Below are positions 5,775 through 12,407 of a stretch of 13,977 nt of DNA, piece by piece (position 1 is the stretch's first letter; every line of letters begins with the position of its first letter). Origin of the DNA: Acidothermales bacterium (lineage in GTDB: Bacteria > Actinomycetota > Actinomycetes > Streptosporangiales > WHST01); the NCBI GenBank assembly GCA_017354575.1, contig JAFMQP010000055.1, forward strand, positions 1 through 13,977, written 5' to 3'. Position numbers and translations under genes: made by a program. The notes under the pieces were generated by a model, which was given only the letters and a program-made list of their open reading frames with translations, made no database searches and was not told the DNA's origin.

Positions 5775-7043
5775 GTGTACCCGAGCCGCAACGACGAGGT
5801 CTTCACCTGGGCGGCGCCGCCGCTGAAGTTCGGCCCCGGCGCGATCGACGAGGTCGGCGCCGAGGCCGCGGGGATGGGACTGCAGCGCGTGCTCGTCCTC
5901 ACCGACCCACGGGTGCGGGAGACAGGGGTGCCCGACCGCGTGCGTGACGGCGTCCAGCAGGTCGGTGTGAAGTGTGAGGTGCACGAGGGCGTCGTCGTCG
6001 AGCCGACGGACGAGAGCATCGCCGAGGCGGTCGCGTTCGCGCGCGCCGGTTCGTGGGACGGCTACATCGCGGTCGGCGGCGGTTCGGCCATCGACACCGC
6101 GAAGGCCGTCGACCTGCTCACCACGAACGACGGCGACCTGCTCGAGTACGTGGCGCCGCCGATCGGCGGCGGGCGCAGGCCGGAACGTCCGCTCGTCCCG
6201 CTGATCGCGATCCCCACCACCGCGGGCACCGGCTCGGAGTCGACGACGATCTGCGTCGTCGACCTCGTCTCGCAGCGGCTCAAGGCGGGCATCAGCCATC
6301 CGCGGCTGCGGCCGACGCTGGCCGTCGTGGACCCGCTGATCACCGTGCCGCTGCCGCCCGAGGTCACCGCGTCGAGCGGCATGGACGTGCTCATGCACGC
6401 GCTCGAGTCGTACACGGCGATCAGGTACGACACCAAGCCGGCACCGGACGACGTGCTGCGGCGTCCGGCGTTCTGCGGGTCCAACCCGATCAGCGACGTC
6501 TGGTGCGAGCACGCACTGCGGCTCGTCGGCCGTCATCTGCGGACCGCGGTGCACAACGGGCGCGACGTGGACGCGCGGTTCCAGATGGCGCTCGCGTCGA
6601 CGTACGCGGGCACAGGGTTCGGCAACGCGGGGACGCACCTGCCGCACGCGAGCGCGTACCCGATCGCCGGCATGGCCGACGGCTACCGTGCCGAGGGATA
6701 CCCGGAGATGCCGATGGTGCCGCACGGTCAGGCGGTCTCGGCGACCGGGCCGGCGGTGTTCGGCTGGACGTACCCGGCGTTCCCCGACCGGCACCTGCGG
6801 GCGGCGGAGCTGTTGTCGGGGCAGACGTTCACCCGCGTCGACGGGGCCGCGGCACTGCCGCACGTGCTGCGCGAGCTGATGGCCGACATCGGCATCCCGC
6901 GCAGCCTGCGGGCGTTCGGCTTCACCGAGGACGACGTTCCCGCGCTCGCGGACGGCGCCCAGAAGCAGACCAGGCAGCTCGCGGTCGTACCGCGCGCGGT
7001 CACCCGCGACGCCCTCGAGCGGATCCTCCGCTCGTCCCTCTGA
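5775..7043 (+). CDS. Iron-type (group III) alcohol dehydrogenase, hydroxyacid-oxoacid transhydrogenase-like
   Basis: This is a 422-aa metal-dependent alcohol dehydrogenase. The nucleotide motif GGGSAIDTAK is at 101-110 and PTTAGTGSE at 147-155. Probable metal ligands are Asp204 and His208 (SGMDVLMHALE), His291 (LPHASAYP) and His317 (VPHGQA). The segments RPAFCGSNPISDVW (230-243) and FGNAGTHLPHASAYPIAG are strikingly like the ADHFE1/hydroxyacid-oxoacid transhydrogenase subgroup, which oxidises 4-hydroxybutyrate while reducing 2-oxoglutarate using bound NAD. GTG at 5775 is chosen because GGAGG lies 5 nt upstream; an in-frame GTG at 5769 overlaps that site. It starts 13 nt after the first permease gene and 20 nt before the second. 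Iron alcohol dehydrogenases are known to act on isethionate or sulfoacetaldehyde (SarD, IseD), so oxidation of isethionate to sulfoacetaldehyde is the likeliest role here. A 4-hydroxybutyrate role is the alternative. Confidence 0.85.
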   Translation: MYPSRNDEVFTWAAPPLKFGPGAIDEVGAEAAGMGLQRVLVLTDPRVRETGVPDRVRDGVQQVGVKCEVHEGVVVEPTDESIAEAVAFARAGSWDGYIAVGGGSAIDTAKAVDLLTTNDGDLLEYVAPPIGGGRRPERPLVPLIAIPTTAGTGSESTTICVVDLVSQRLKAGISHPRLRPTLAVVDPLITVPLPPEVTASSGMDVLMHALESYTAIRYDTKPAPDDVLRRPAFCGSNPISDVWCEHALRLVGRHLRTAVHNGRDVDARFQMALASTYAGTGFGNAGTHLPHASAYPIAGMADGYRAEGYPEMPMVPHGQAVSATGPAVFGWTYPAFPDRHLRAAELLSGQTFTRVDGAAALPHVLRELMADIGIPRSLRAFGFTEDDVPALADGAQKQTRQLAVVPRAVTRDALERILRSSL

Positions 7044-7063
7044 ACACACGGTCGGGAGCAACG

Positions 7064-8407
7064 ATGACGTCAGCCGAGGGTGCCGCCCGCCCGGTGTCGG
7101 GGCGCGAGCTCCGTACCGTCGTCGCCTCGAGTGTGCTGGGCACGACGATCGAGTGGTACGACTTCTTCCTCTACGGGTCGGCGGCCAGCCAGGTCTTCGG
7201 CCCGGTGTTCTTCCCGTCGCACGACCCGGTGGTCGGCACGCTGCTGTCGTTCACCACGTTCGCGCTGGGCTTCGTCGCCCGACCGGTCGGCGGCCTCATC
7301 TTCGGGCACATCGGCGACAGGGCCGGTCGCAAGAAGACGCTCGTCATGACCATGCTCGTCATGGGCGGCGCGACCTTCCTGATCGCCTTCGTCCCGCCGT
7401 ACTCGGCGATCGGACTGGCGGCACCTGTGCTGCTCGTGCTGCTGCGGCTCGCGCAGGGCATCGCGATCGGCGGCGAGTGGGGCGGCGCGGTGCTGCTCTC
7501 CGTGGAGTACGCACGACCCGGTAGGCGCGGGCTGTACGGGAGCTGGCCGCAGCTCGGTCTCGCGGTCGGGCTGACTCTCGCGACGGGCCTGCTCGCGTTG
7601 CTGGGCAACGTGTTCGGCGACGCCGGCTTCCAGGCGTACGGCTGGCGCATCGCGTTCGGGCTGAGCGCCCTGCTGGTCGCGGTGGGCCTGTTCGTCCGGT
7701 TGCGCGTGCTGGAAACGCCTGCGTTCACGGCGATGCGCGAACGGCAGGGGAGCTCGACGGTGCCTGCGCGCGACCTGCTCGCGGACGCGGGCAGCAGGCG
7801 GAACCTGTTGCTGGGCATGGGAAGCAGGTTCGTCGAGGGCGTCGCGTTCAACTGCTGGGCGGTGTTCATCCTCGCGTTCGCGGTACAGCCGATGGGGCTC
7901 CGCTACAGCGACGGTCTCGTCGTCGTGATGGTCGCGGCGGTCGTCATGATGCCGATGATCCTCCTCTTCGGCGGACTGTCGGACCGCACCGGGCACCGGC
8001 GGATGTTCGCGATCGGCACGGTTATCGCGACGGTGCTCGCGTTCCCCGCGTTCGCGCTGCTCGGCACCGGGTCGCTCGCCGCGCTCGCAGGCGTCGTGCT
8101 GGTCGTGTTCGGCGTGTGCTACCCGATCATGTACGGGCCGCAGTCGTCGTTCTACTGCTCGCTGTTCCCGACCCGCGTCCGGTACACCGGCATCTCGCTG
8201 GTGTACCAGTTCTCCGGCATCGTCGCGTCCGGCCTGACACCGCTCGTGCTCACCGCACTGCTCGCGTGGCGCGGGACGTGGTGGCCGGTGGCGGCGTACC
8301 TCGCGCTCGCCGGTGTGATCAGCACCGCCTGCACGCTCGTCATCCGCGTGCGCGGCTGGAGCGACGCGACCGGCGTCGCCGCGGAAGCGGCGGAGCGGGT
8401 CGGCTAG
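7064..8407 (+). CDS. MFS permease, metabolite:H+ symporter family (candidate isethionate/organic acid importer)
   Basis: This is a 447-aa inner-membrane transporter of the metabolite:proton symporter branch (ProP, ShiA, KgtP relatives). It shows the branch signature GTTIEWYDFFLYG (26-38), then ARPVGGLIFGHIGDRAGRKK (72-91) carrying motif A, and GGEWGGAVLL in the fourth segment. About 12 hydrophobic stretches are visible and the length is normal. ATG at 7064 has GGGAG 5 nt upstream and follows the alcohol dehydrogenase stop by 20 nt, so the two are probably cotranscribed. Its 3' end overlaps the oppositely oriented IclR gene by 4 bp (CTAG at 8404-8407 serves both stops). It belongs to a different branch from the first permease in the same operon, which suggests a second substrate, perhaps isethionate for the adjacent dehydrogenase. 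That pairing is inference. Confidence 0.87.
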   Translation: MTSAEGAARPVSGRELRTVVASSVLGTTIEWYDFFLYGSAASQVFGPVFFPSHDPVVGTLLSFTTFALGFVARPVGGLIFGHIGDRAGRKKTLVMTMLVMGGATFLIAFVPPYSAIGLAAPVLLVLLRLAQGIAIGGEWGGAVLLSVEYARPGRRGLYGSWPQLGLAVGLTLATGLLALLGNVFGDAGFQAYGWRIAFGLSALLVAVGLFVRLRVLETPAFTAMRERQGSSTVPARDLLADAGSRRNLLLGMGSRFVEGVAFNCWAVFILAFAVQPMGLRYSDGLVVVMVAAVVMMPMILLFGGLSDRTGHRRMFAIGTVIATVLAFPAFALLGTGSLAALAGVVLVVFGVCYPIMYGPQSSFYCSLFPTRVRYTGISLVYQFSGIVASGLTPLVLTALLAWRGTWWPVAAYLALAGVISTACTLVIRVRGWSDATGVAAEAAERVG

Positions 8408-9219
8408 AAGCTGTGGCCCGGTGGCAGCAGGCTGGCGATCTGCAGCGCTGCACCGACGACCTCCGGGCCGAGCTCGGCGAACCGCTTCTTCGGCAGCCGC
8501 ACCGCCGGCGCCTGCACCGCGATCGCGGCGCGGGCGTGGCCGGACGCGTCGCAGATCGGTGCGCCCACACAACGGACGCCGGGCATCTGTTCCTCGTCGT
8601 CGGTGCTCCAGCCGCGCCTCCTGATCCGCGAGAGCTCGGCGCGCAGCGCGGAGGCGTCGGCGTACGTCTTCTGTGTGAACCGCTCGAGCGTGGGCTGTTC
8701 GTTTCGCAGCCGCGTGAGCAGTTCGTCGTCGAACGCGAGAAGTGCCTTGCCCATCGACGACGCGTGCAGCTTCACGCGCGTACCCGGCGGCTGTGTGAAC
8801 CGCAGCGGCTGCGTCGACTCGATGCGCTCGACGATGATCGCGCTCGTGCCCTCGAGCACACCGAGGTTCACCGACTCGCCGGTGTGCTCGGCCAACCGTT
8901 CGAGCACCGGGTGCACGACGTCCAGGTTGAAGTCGCGGTATGCCGCCCGGCCCAGCAGCAGCGTGCTGGTGCCGAGGTAGTAGCGCTCGTTGTCCTGGTT
9001 CTGCGCGAGGTACCCCTCGGCGACGAGCGCCCGGACGATGCGGTGCGTGGTGCTGAGGTTGAGGTCGAGCTCACGCGCGATCTGCATGACCCCGAGCTCC
9101 GTGCCGCGGTCACGGAACAGGTGCAGCACAGCGAACGCGCGGCCGATGGCCTGCGCGCCGGACGTCCGCGCGCCGTTCTCGCTCCGGTCGACGCCGGAGT
9201 CGGCGTTGCGCGCCCTCAC
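8404..9219 (-). CDS. IclR-family transcriptional regulator
   Basis: This is a 271-aa DNA-binding regulator. The N-terminal winged helix-turn-helix runs from GAQAIGRAFAVLHLF through LGVMQIARELDLNLSTTHRI to VRALVAEGYL (about 21-71). The C-terminal effector domain follows, with LHASSMGKALLAF near 149-161 and a conserved CVGAPICDASGHARAAIAV segment near 226-244. I placed the start at GTG 9219, which gives a normal family length; an ATG at 9297 would add 26 unlikely residues, run beyond the inverted repeat at 9232-9247, and leave little room for the xsc promoter. The ribosome-binding site is weak (GAGAACG). It is divergent from xsc and convergent with the permease operon, and so sits between the targets it probably controls. 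The effector is presumably a pathway sulfonate or intermediate. Whether it represses or activates cannot be told, though site positions favour repression. Confidence 0.9.
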   Translation of the reverse strand: MRARNADSGVDRSENGARTSGAQAIGRAFAVLHLFRDRGTELGVMQIARELDLNLSTTHRIVRALVAEGYLAQNQDNERYYLGTSTLLLGRAAYRDFNLDVVHPVLERLAEHTGESVNLGVLEGTSAIIVERIESTQPLRFTQPPGTRVKLHASSMGKALLAFDDELLTRLRNEQPTLERFTQKTYADASALRAELSRIRRRGWSTDDEEQMPGVRCVGAPICDASGHARAAIAVQAPAVRLPKKRFAELGPEVVGAALQIASLLPPGHSF

Positions 9220-9231
9220 TTTCGTTCTCGC

Positions 9232-9247
9232 ATGGTGGCTGCACCAT
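9232..9247. repeat. Inverted repeat just upstream of the IclR gene
   Basis: ATGGTG-GCTG-CACCAT is a perfect 6-4-6 inverted repeat 12 bp upstream of the proposed IclR start. Its arms differ from the three shared palindromes, so it may be an autoregulatory site of another form or a chance repeat. The remainder of this 149-bp gap holds the xsc operator and ribosome-binding site; I saw no clear -35/-10 pair. Confidence 0.4.
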
Positions 9248-9309
9248 ACCAATCCGGCCGTGACCGACGCCGACGTAAGGCGCCTGTGACACAGCACACT
9301 TGAAAGTAC

Positions 9310-9326
9310 CTTCTACATTATGGAAG
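9310..9326. promoter_or_regulatory. Operator-like site 3, upstream of xsc
   Basis: CTTCTACATTATGGAAG matches the perfect palindrome at 4400-4416 at 14 of 17 positions, nearly 5 kb away, and its own arms pair with one mismatch. It lies 42 nt before the xsc ATG. A TTGAAA (9300-9305) just upstream could be a -35 element, but no well-spaced -10 is evident, so the promoter itself is not assigned. Confidence 0.72.
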
Positions 9327-9368
9327 CATCGAGCCGTATTCGGAACCAGACGGAGGAGGTGCGTGCTC

Positions 9369-11102
9369 ATGACGTCCATGAGCGGGCCCGTGAAGATGAC
9401 GCCCAGTGAGGCGTTCGTGGAGCAGCTCGTCGCCGAAGGGGTGGAGCTGGTACCCGGGATCGTCGGCTCCGCGTTCATGGACGCCCTGGACCTGTTCCCG
9501 GCCGCCGGTATCCGTTTCCTGCCCGTGGCGCACGAGCAGAACGCCGCGCACATGGCCGACGGATACGCGCGGGTGCGGAACGAGCCGACTGTGACGATCG
9601 CGCAGAACGGCCCGGGCATCACGAACTTCGTCACGGCCGTGGCAGCCGCGTACTGGGCGCACACGCCGATGGTCGTGGTGACGCCGTCCGCCGGCTCGAT
9701 GGGCGTCGGCCTCGGCGGGTTCCAGGAGACCGAGCAGCTGCCTGTCTTCTCCAAGATCACCAAGTGGCAGGTGCAGGTCAACCGGCCGGAACGGATGGCC
9801 GAACAGCTGCGCCGCGCGTTCTACCTCGCGAAGGCCGAGCACGGACCTGTGCAGGTCGACATCCCGCGGGACTACTTCTACGGCGAGGGCGAGTACGACA
9901 TCCGCCCGTCACTGAACCTGCGTCGCGGGCCGGGCGACACGGCGGACGTCACACGGGCCGCCGAGCTGCTCGCGAACGCCGAGCACCCGGTGGTCGTCGC
10001 CGGCGGTGGCGTCGTGCAGGCGGACGGCGTCGACGCGGTTCGCGCGCTCGCCGAGTACCTGACCGCGCCGGTCGCGAATTCGTACCTGCACAACGACTCG
10101 TTCCCGCAGAGCCACGAGCTCGCCGCCGGGCCGCTGGGCTACCAGGGCTCGAAGGCGGCGATGACGTTGATCGGCGAGGCCGACGTCGTGCTGGCGCTCG
10201 GGTCGCGGCTGAACCCGTTCGGCACGTTGCCGCAGCACGGCATGGACTACTGGCCGCGCAACGCGAAGATCGTGCAGATCGACGCCGACCACCGCACGCT
10301 CGACCTGTCGAAGAACATCGACCTCGGCATCTGCGGTGACGCGAAGGCGACCGCCGAGCTGCTGCTCTCCATCCTGCGTGAGCGCCACGGCGCGCGCGAG
10401 CGCAAGGCCGACGTCGTCGAGCGGATCGCGCGCGAACGGGCGGCGTGGGCCGACGAGCTCGCGGGCATGTCGTCGAAGGCCGGTGAGCCGATCAGTCCGA
10501 GGCGTGCGCTGTCGATCCTCCGTGACGTGATGCCCGGTGACGCGATCGTCACCACCGACATCGGCAACGTCTGCTCGGTCGCCAACTCGTACCTGCACTT
10601 CGAGCAGCCGCGCAGCTTCCTCGCTGCCATGACGTTCGGCAACTGCGGTTACTCGTACCCGACGGCGCTGGGCGCGAAGCTCGCCGCGCCGGACCGTCCC
10701 GTGGTCGCGTACGTCGGCGACGGCGCGTGGGGGATGAGCCAGACCGAGGTGATGACCGCGGTACGCGAGGACATCCCGGTCGTGGCCGTGGTCTGGAACA
10801 ACGCGCAGTGGGGCGCGGAGAAGAAGAACCAGGTCGACTACTACGACGACCGTTACGTCGGCACCAACCTGGCCAACCCGAACTTCGCCGACGTCGCCGC
10901 GAGCATGGGTGCCTCCGGCGTCACCGTCGAGAAGGAGGCCGAGCTCGGCGACGCCTTCCACGCAGCCGTCGCGTCCGGGCGGCCGACCGTGATGAACGTG
11001 GTGGTCGACTCGGCCGAGCTCGGCGACCCGTTCCGCAGGGACGCGCTCAAGCAACCGGTGCGGCTGCTCGACAAGTACCGCCACCTGGCCGCCGACCGCT
11101 AG
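9369..11102 (+). CDS. xsc: Sulfoacetaldehyde acetyltransferase (Xsc), ThDP-dependent
   Basis: Xsc cleaves sulfoacetaldehyde with phosphate to acetyl phosphate and sulfite in the cytosol, using thiamine diphosphate and Mg2+. The protein is 577 aa, close to the usual length of about 590. KMTPSEAFVEQLVAEGV (9-25) and GSAFMDALDLFPAAGIR (33-49) follow the Xsc pattern. The cofactor-activating glutamate is Glu56 in HEQNAAHMADGYAR. GLGGFQETEQLP (114-125), IPRDYFYGEGEYDI (165-178) and the ThDP/Mg motif GDGAWG...NN (450-478) are also present. These N-terminal blocks separate it from acetolactate synthase and glyoxylate carboligase. ATG at 9369 has GGAGGAGGT 8 nt upstream. It is followed after 10 nt by pta and preceded by a copy of the shared palindrome. 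It is the convergence point of any sulfoacetate or isethionate route here and sets the interpretation of the locus. Confidence 0.95.
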   Translation: MTSMSGPVKMTPSEAFVEQLVAEGVELVPGIVGSAFMDALDLFPAAGIRFLPVAHEQNAAHMADGYARVRNEPTVTIAQNGPGITNFVTAVAAAYWAHTPMVVVTPSAGSMGVGLGGFQETEQLPVFSKITKWQVQVNRPERMAEQLRRAFYLAKAEHGPVQVDIPRDYFYGEGEYDIRPSLNLRRGPGDTADVTRAAELLANAEHPVVVAGGGVVQADGVDAVRALAEYLTAPVANSYLHNDSFPQSHELAAGPLGYQGSKAAMTLIGEADVVLALGSRLNPFGTLPQHGMDYWPRNAKIVQIDADHRTLDLSKNIDLGICGDAKATAELLLSILRERHGARERKADVVERIARERAAWADELAGMSSKAGEPISPRRALSILRDVMPGDAIVTTDIGNVCSVANSYLHFEQPRSFLAAMTFGNCGYSYPTALGAKLAAPDRPVVAYVGDGAWGMSQTEVMTAVREDIPVVAVVWNNAQWGAEKKNQVDYYDDRYVGTNLANPNFADVAASMGASGVTVEKEAELGDAFHAAVASGRPTVMNVVVDSAELGDPFRRDALKQPVRLLDKYRHLAADR

Positions 11103-11112
11103 GAGCCCGGCG

Positions 11113-12132
11113 ATGTCGCTGGCGGAGCTGCGGGGTGGCTGGCTCGCGGCCCTCGGCGACCGGCCACGCCGGATCGTCTTCGCCGACGGCGCCGACCCGC
11201 GCGTGCTGCGGGCGGCCGAGCGGCTGGCCGGCTCGGCCGTGACGCCGCTACTGCTGGGGAGGACGGAAGAGGTGGTGGCGTCGGCCGCCGAAGCCGCTGT
11301 CCCGCTCGATCGCCTGCATGTCCTCGACACCGGCGAACTCGTCCGGGACGGCGCGTACGGCGACGTGATCGCGGCCGCCGTCCATGGACGGCCGGACGCT
11401 GCCGACTGTCTCACGGACGAGCTGTACCTCGCGACGGCCGCGGTGCGGCTGGGTGACGCGGCCGGCGCCGTCGTCGGCAGCGCGCGACCGACCGCTGACG
11501 CCGTTCGTGCGGCGTTGCGTACGATCGGCCTCGCCGATGGTGTGCACACGCTGTCGAGCAGCTTCCTGATGGTGCTGCCGGACGGCCGTACCTTCGGATT
11601 CGGCGACTGCGCCGTCGTGCCCGAGCCGGATGCCGAGCAGCTCGCTGACATAGCCCGGGCGACCAGCATCACCTTCGAGACCCTGACCCGCCGGCGCGCG
11701 GTCGTGGCGATGCTGTCGTTCAGCACCATGGGCAGCGCACGGCACCCGTCCGTCGACCGGGTGCGGGCTGCGACGGCGATGCTGCGCGCTCGCGAGCCGG
11801 GCCTAGACGTGGACGGCGAGCTGCAGTTCGACGCCGCCGTCATCGAGTCGATTGCGCGGTCGAAGGCGCGTGACTCCACGGTCGCGGGACACGCCAACGT
11901 CCTCGTGTTCCCCAACCTCGACGCCGGCAACATCGGTTACAAGATCACCGAACGGCTCGCCGGTGCGGTGGCGCTCGGGCCGATCCTGCAGGGTCTTGCG
12001 GCGCCCGTGAACGACCTGTCCCGCGGCTGCAGCGCCGAGGACGTCGAGACGGTCGGGCTGATCACCGCGATGCAGGCGACCAGCGCGCACGCCACGTCAC
12101 CTCTCCGTCATGCCGTTCATCCGTCCGCGTGA
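11113..12132 (+). CDS. pta: Phosphate acetyltransferase (Pta)
   Basis: Pta converts acetyl phosphate and CoA to acetyl-CoA and phosphate in the cytosol, here carrying the Xsc product into central metabolism. The protein (339 aa) is the short single-domain form and is complete. Family motifs are FGFGDCAVVPEPDAEQLADI (161-180), LSFSTMGSA (201-209), SKARDSTVAG (250-259), FPNLDAGNIGYK (266-277), GPILQGL (289-295) and PVNDLSRGC (298-306); the Ser-Arg pair in the last is the catalytic region in studied Pta enzymes. ATG at 11113 is preceded by AGGAG (11101-11105), which overlaps the xsc stop region, so translation is probably coupled. Xsc-Pta pairing is common in sulfonate degraders and makes a housekeeping acetate role less likely. 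The C-terminal tail beyond residue 323 is poorly conserved. Confidence 0.93.
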   Translation: MSLAELRGGWLAALGDRPRRIVFADGADPRVLRAAERLAGSAVTPLLLGRTEEVVASAAEAAVPLDRLHVLDTGELVRDGAYGDVIAAAVHGRPDAADCLTDELYLATAAVRLGDAAGAVVGSARPTADAVRAALRTIGLADGVHTLSSSFLMVLPDGRTFGFGDCAVVPEPDAEQLADIARATSITFETLTRRRAVVAMLSFSTMGSARHPSVDRVRAATAMLRAREPGLDVDGELQFDAAVIESIARSKARDSTVAGHANVLVFPNLDAGNIGYKITERLAGAVALGPILQGLAAPVNDLSRGCSAEDVETVGLITAMQATSAHATSPLRHAVHPSA

Positions 12133-12301
12133 GACCGACCGCCGTCGCGACGGCCGCGGACGCACGGTGCCGCGGATGGATGTGGGCGACGGCGATGCGA
12201 GTCGACTGCCGTCGCAGCCGGCCGGCGATCGGCTCGGCGACGACGCTCATGCGGTCATTCGATCACGGCGGGTCGTGGGCGGTACGCGGCAATGGAAGGA
12301 C

Positions 12302-12346
12302 ACTAGTTTCGGCCCAAAGACGCGCTTTGGCGTCCCAAACCCTAGT
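12302..12346. repeat. Nested inverted repeats between pta and the Fe-S/NrfD gene
   Basis: The 275-bp gap 12133-12407 holds no convincing gene. Within it, CCAAAG-ACGCG-CTTTGG (12314-12330) is a perfect 6-5-6 inverted repeat, enclosed by ACTAG (12302-12306) and CTAGT (12342-12346), also reverse complements. CCCAAA occurs twice in direct orientation. There is no T-run, so this is not a standard intrinsic terminator. It could be an operator for the downstream gene, a pta-end hairpin, or both. The shared CTTCCA-N5-TGGAAG palindrome is absent here. A possible -10, TAGGCT, is at 12375-12380 without a convincing -35. Confidence 0.5.
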
Positions 12347-12407
12347 CATCGGGTCGGACCGGTGCGGTATGCCCTAGGCTCGCCACGAGCGGATACGGAG
12401 GGGATTC

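Noticed and set aside
806..7043. A 4-hydroxybutyrate/succinate semialdehyde pathway (SucCD, succinyl-CoA reductase, HOT-like dehydrogenase)
   Set aside because: It is a coherent alternative from family names alone, but it leaves xsc-pta and their shared operator unexplained. Kept as the main competing hypothesis.
8404..8407. A terminator between the converging permease and IclR genes
   Set aside because: The two stops overlap by four bases and I saw no hairpin with a T-run there.
9369..11102. Acetolactate synthase or glyoxylate carboligase
   Set aside because: The fold is shared, but GSAFMDALD, GLGGFQETEQLP and IPRDYFYGEGEYDI follow Xsc, and pta is adjacent.
9909..11933. A 674-codon minus-strand ORF across xsc and pta
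   Set aside because: It shows only low-complexity composition, while the opposite strand encodes complete Xsc and Pta with all key motifs.
12293..12298. TGGAAG upstream of the Fe-S/NrfD gene as a fourth copy of the operator
   Set aside because: Only one half-site is present; no CTTCCA-like arm lies at the required distance.
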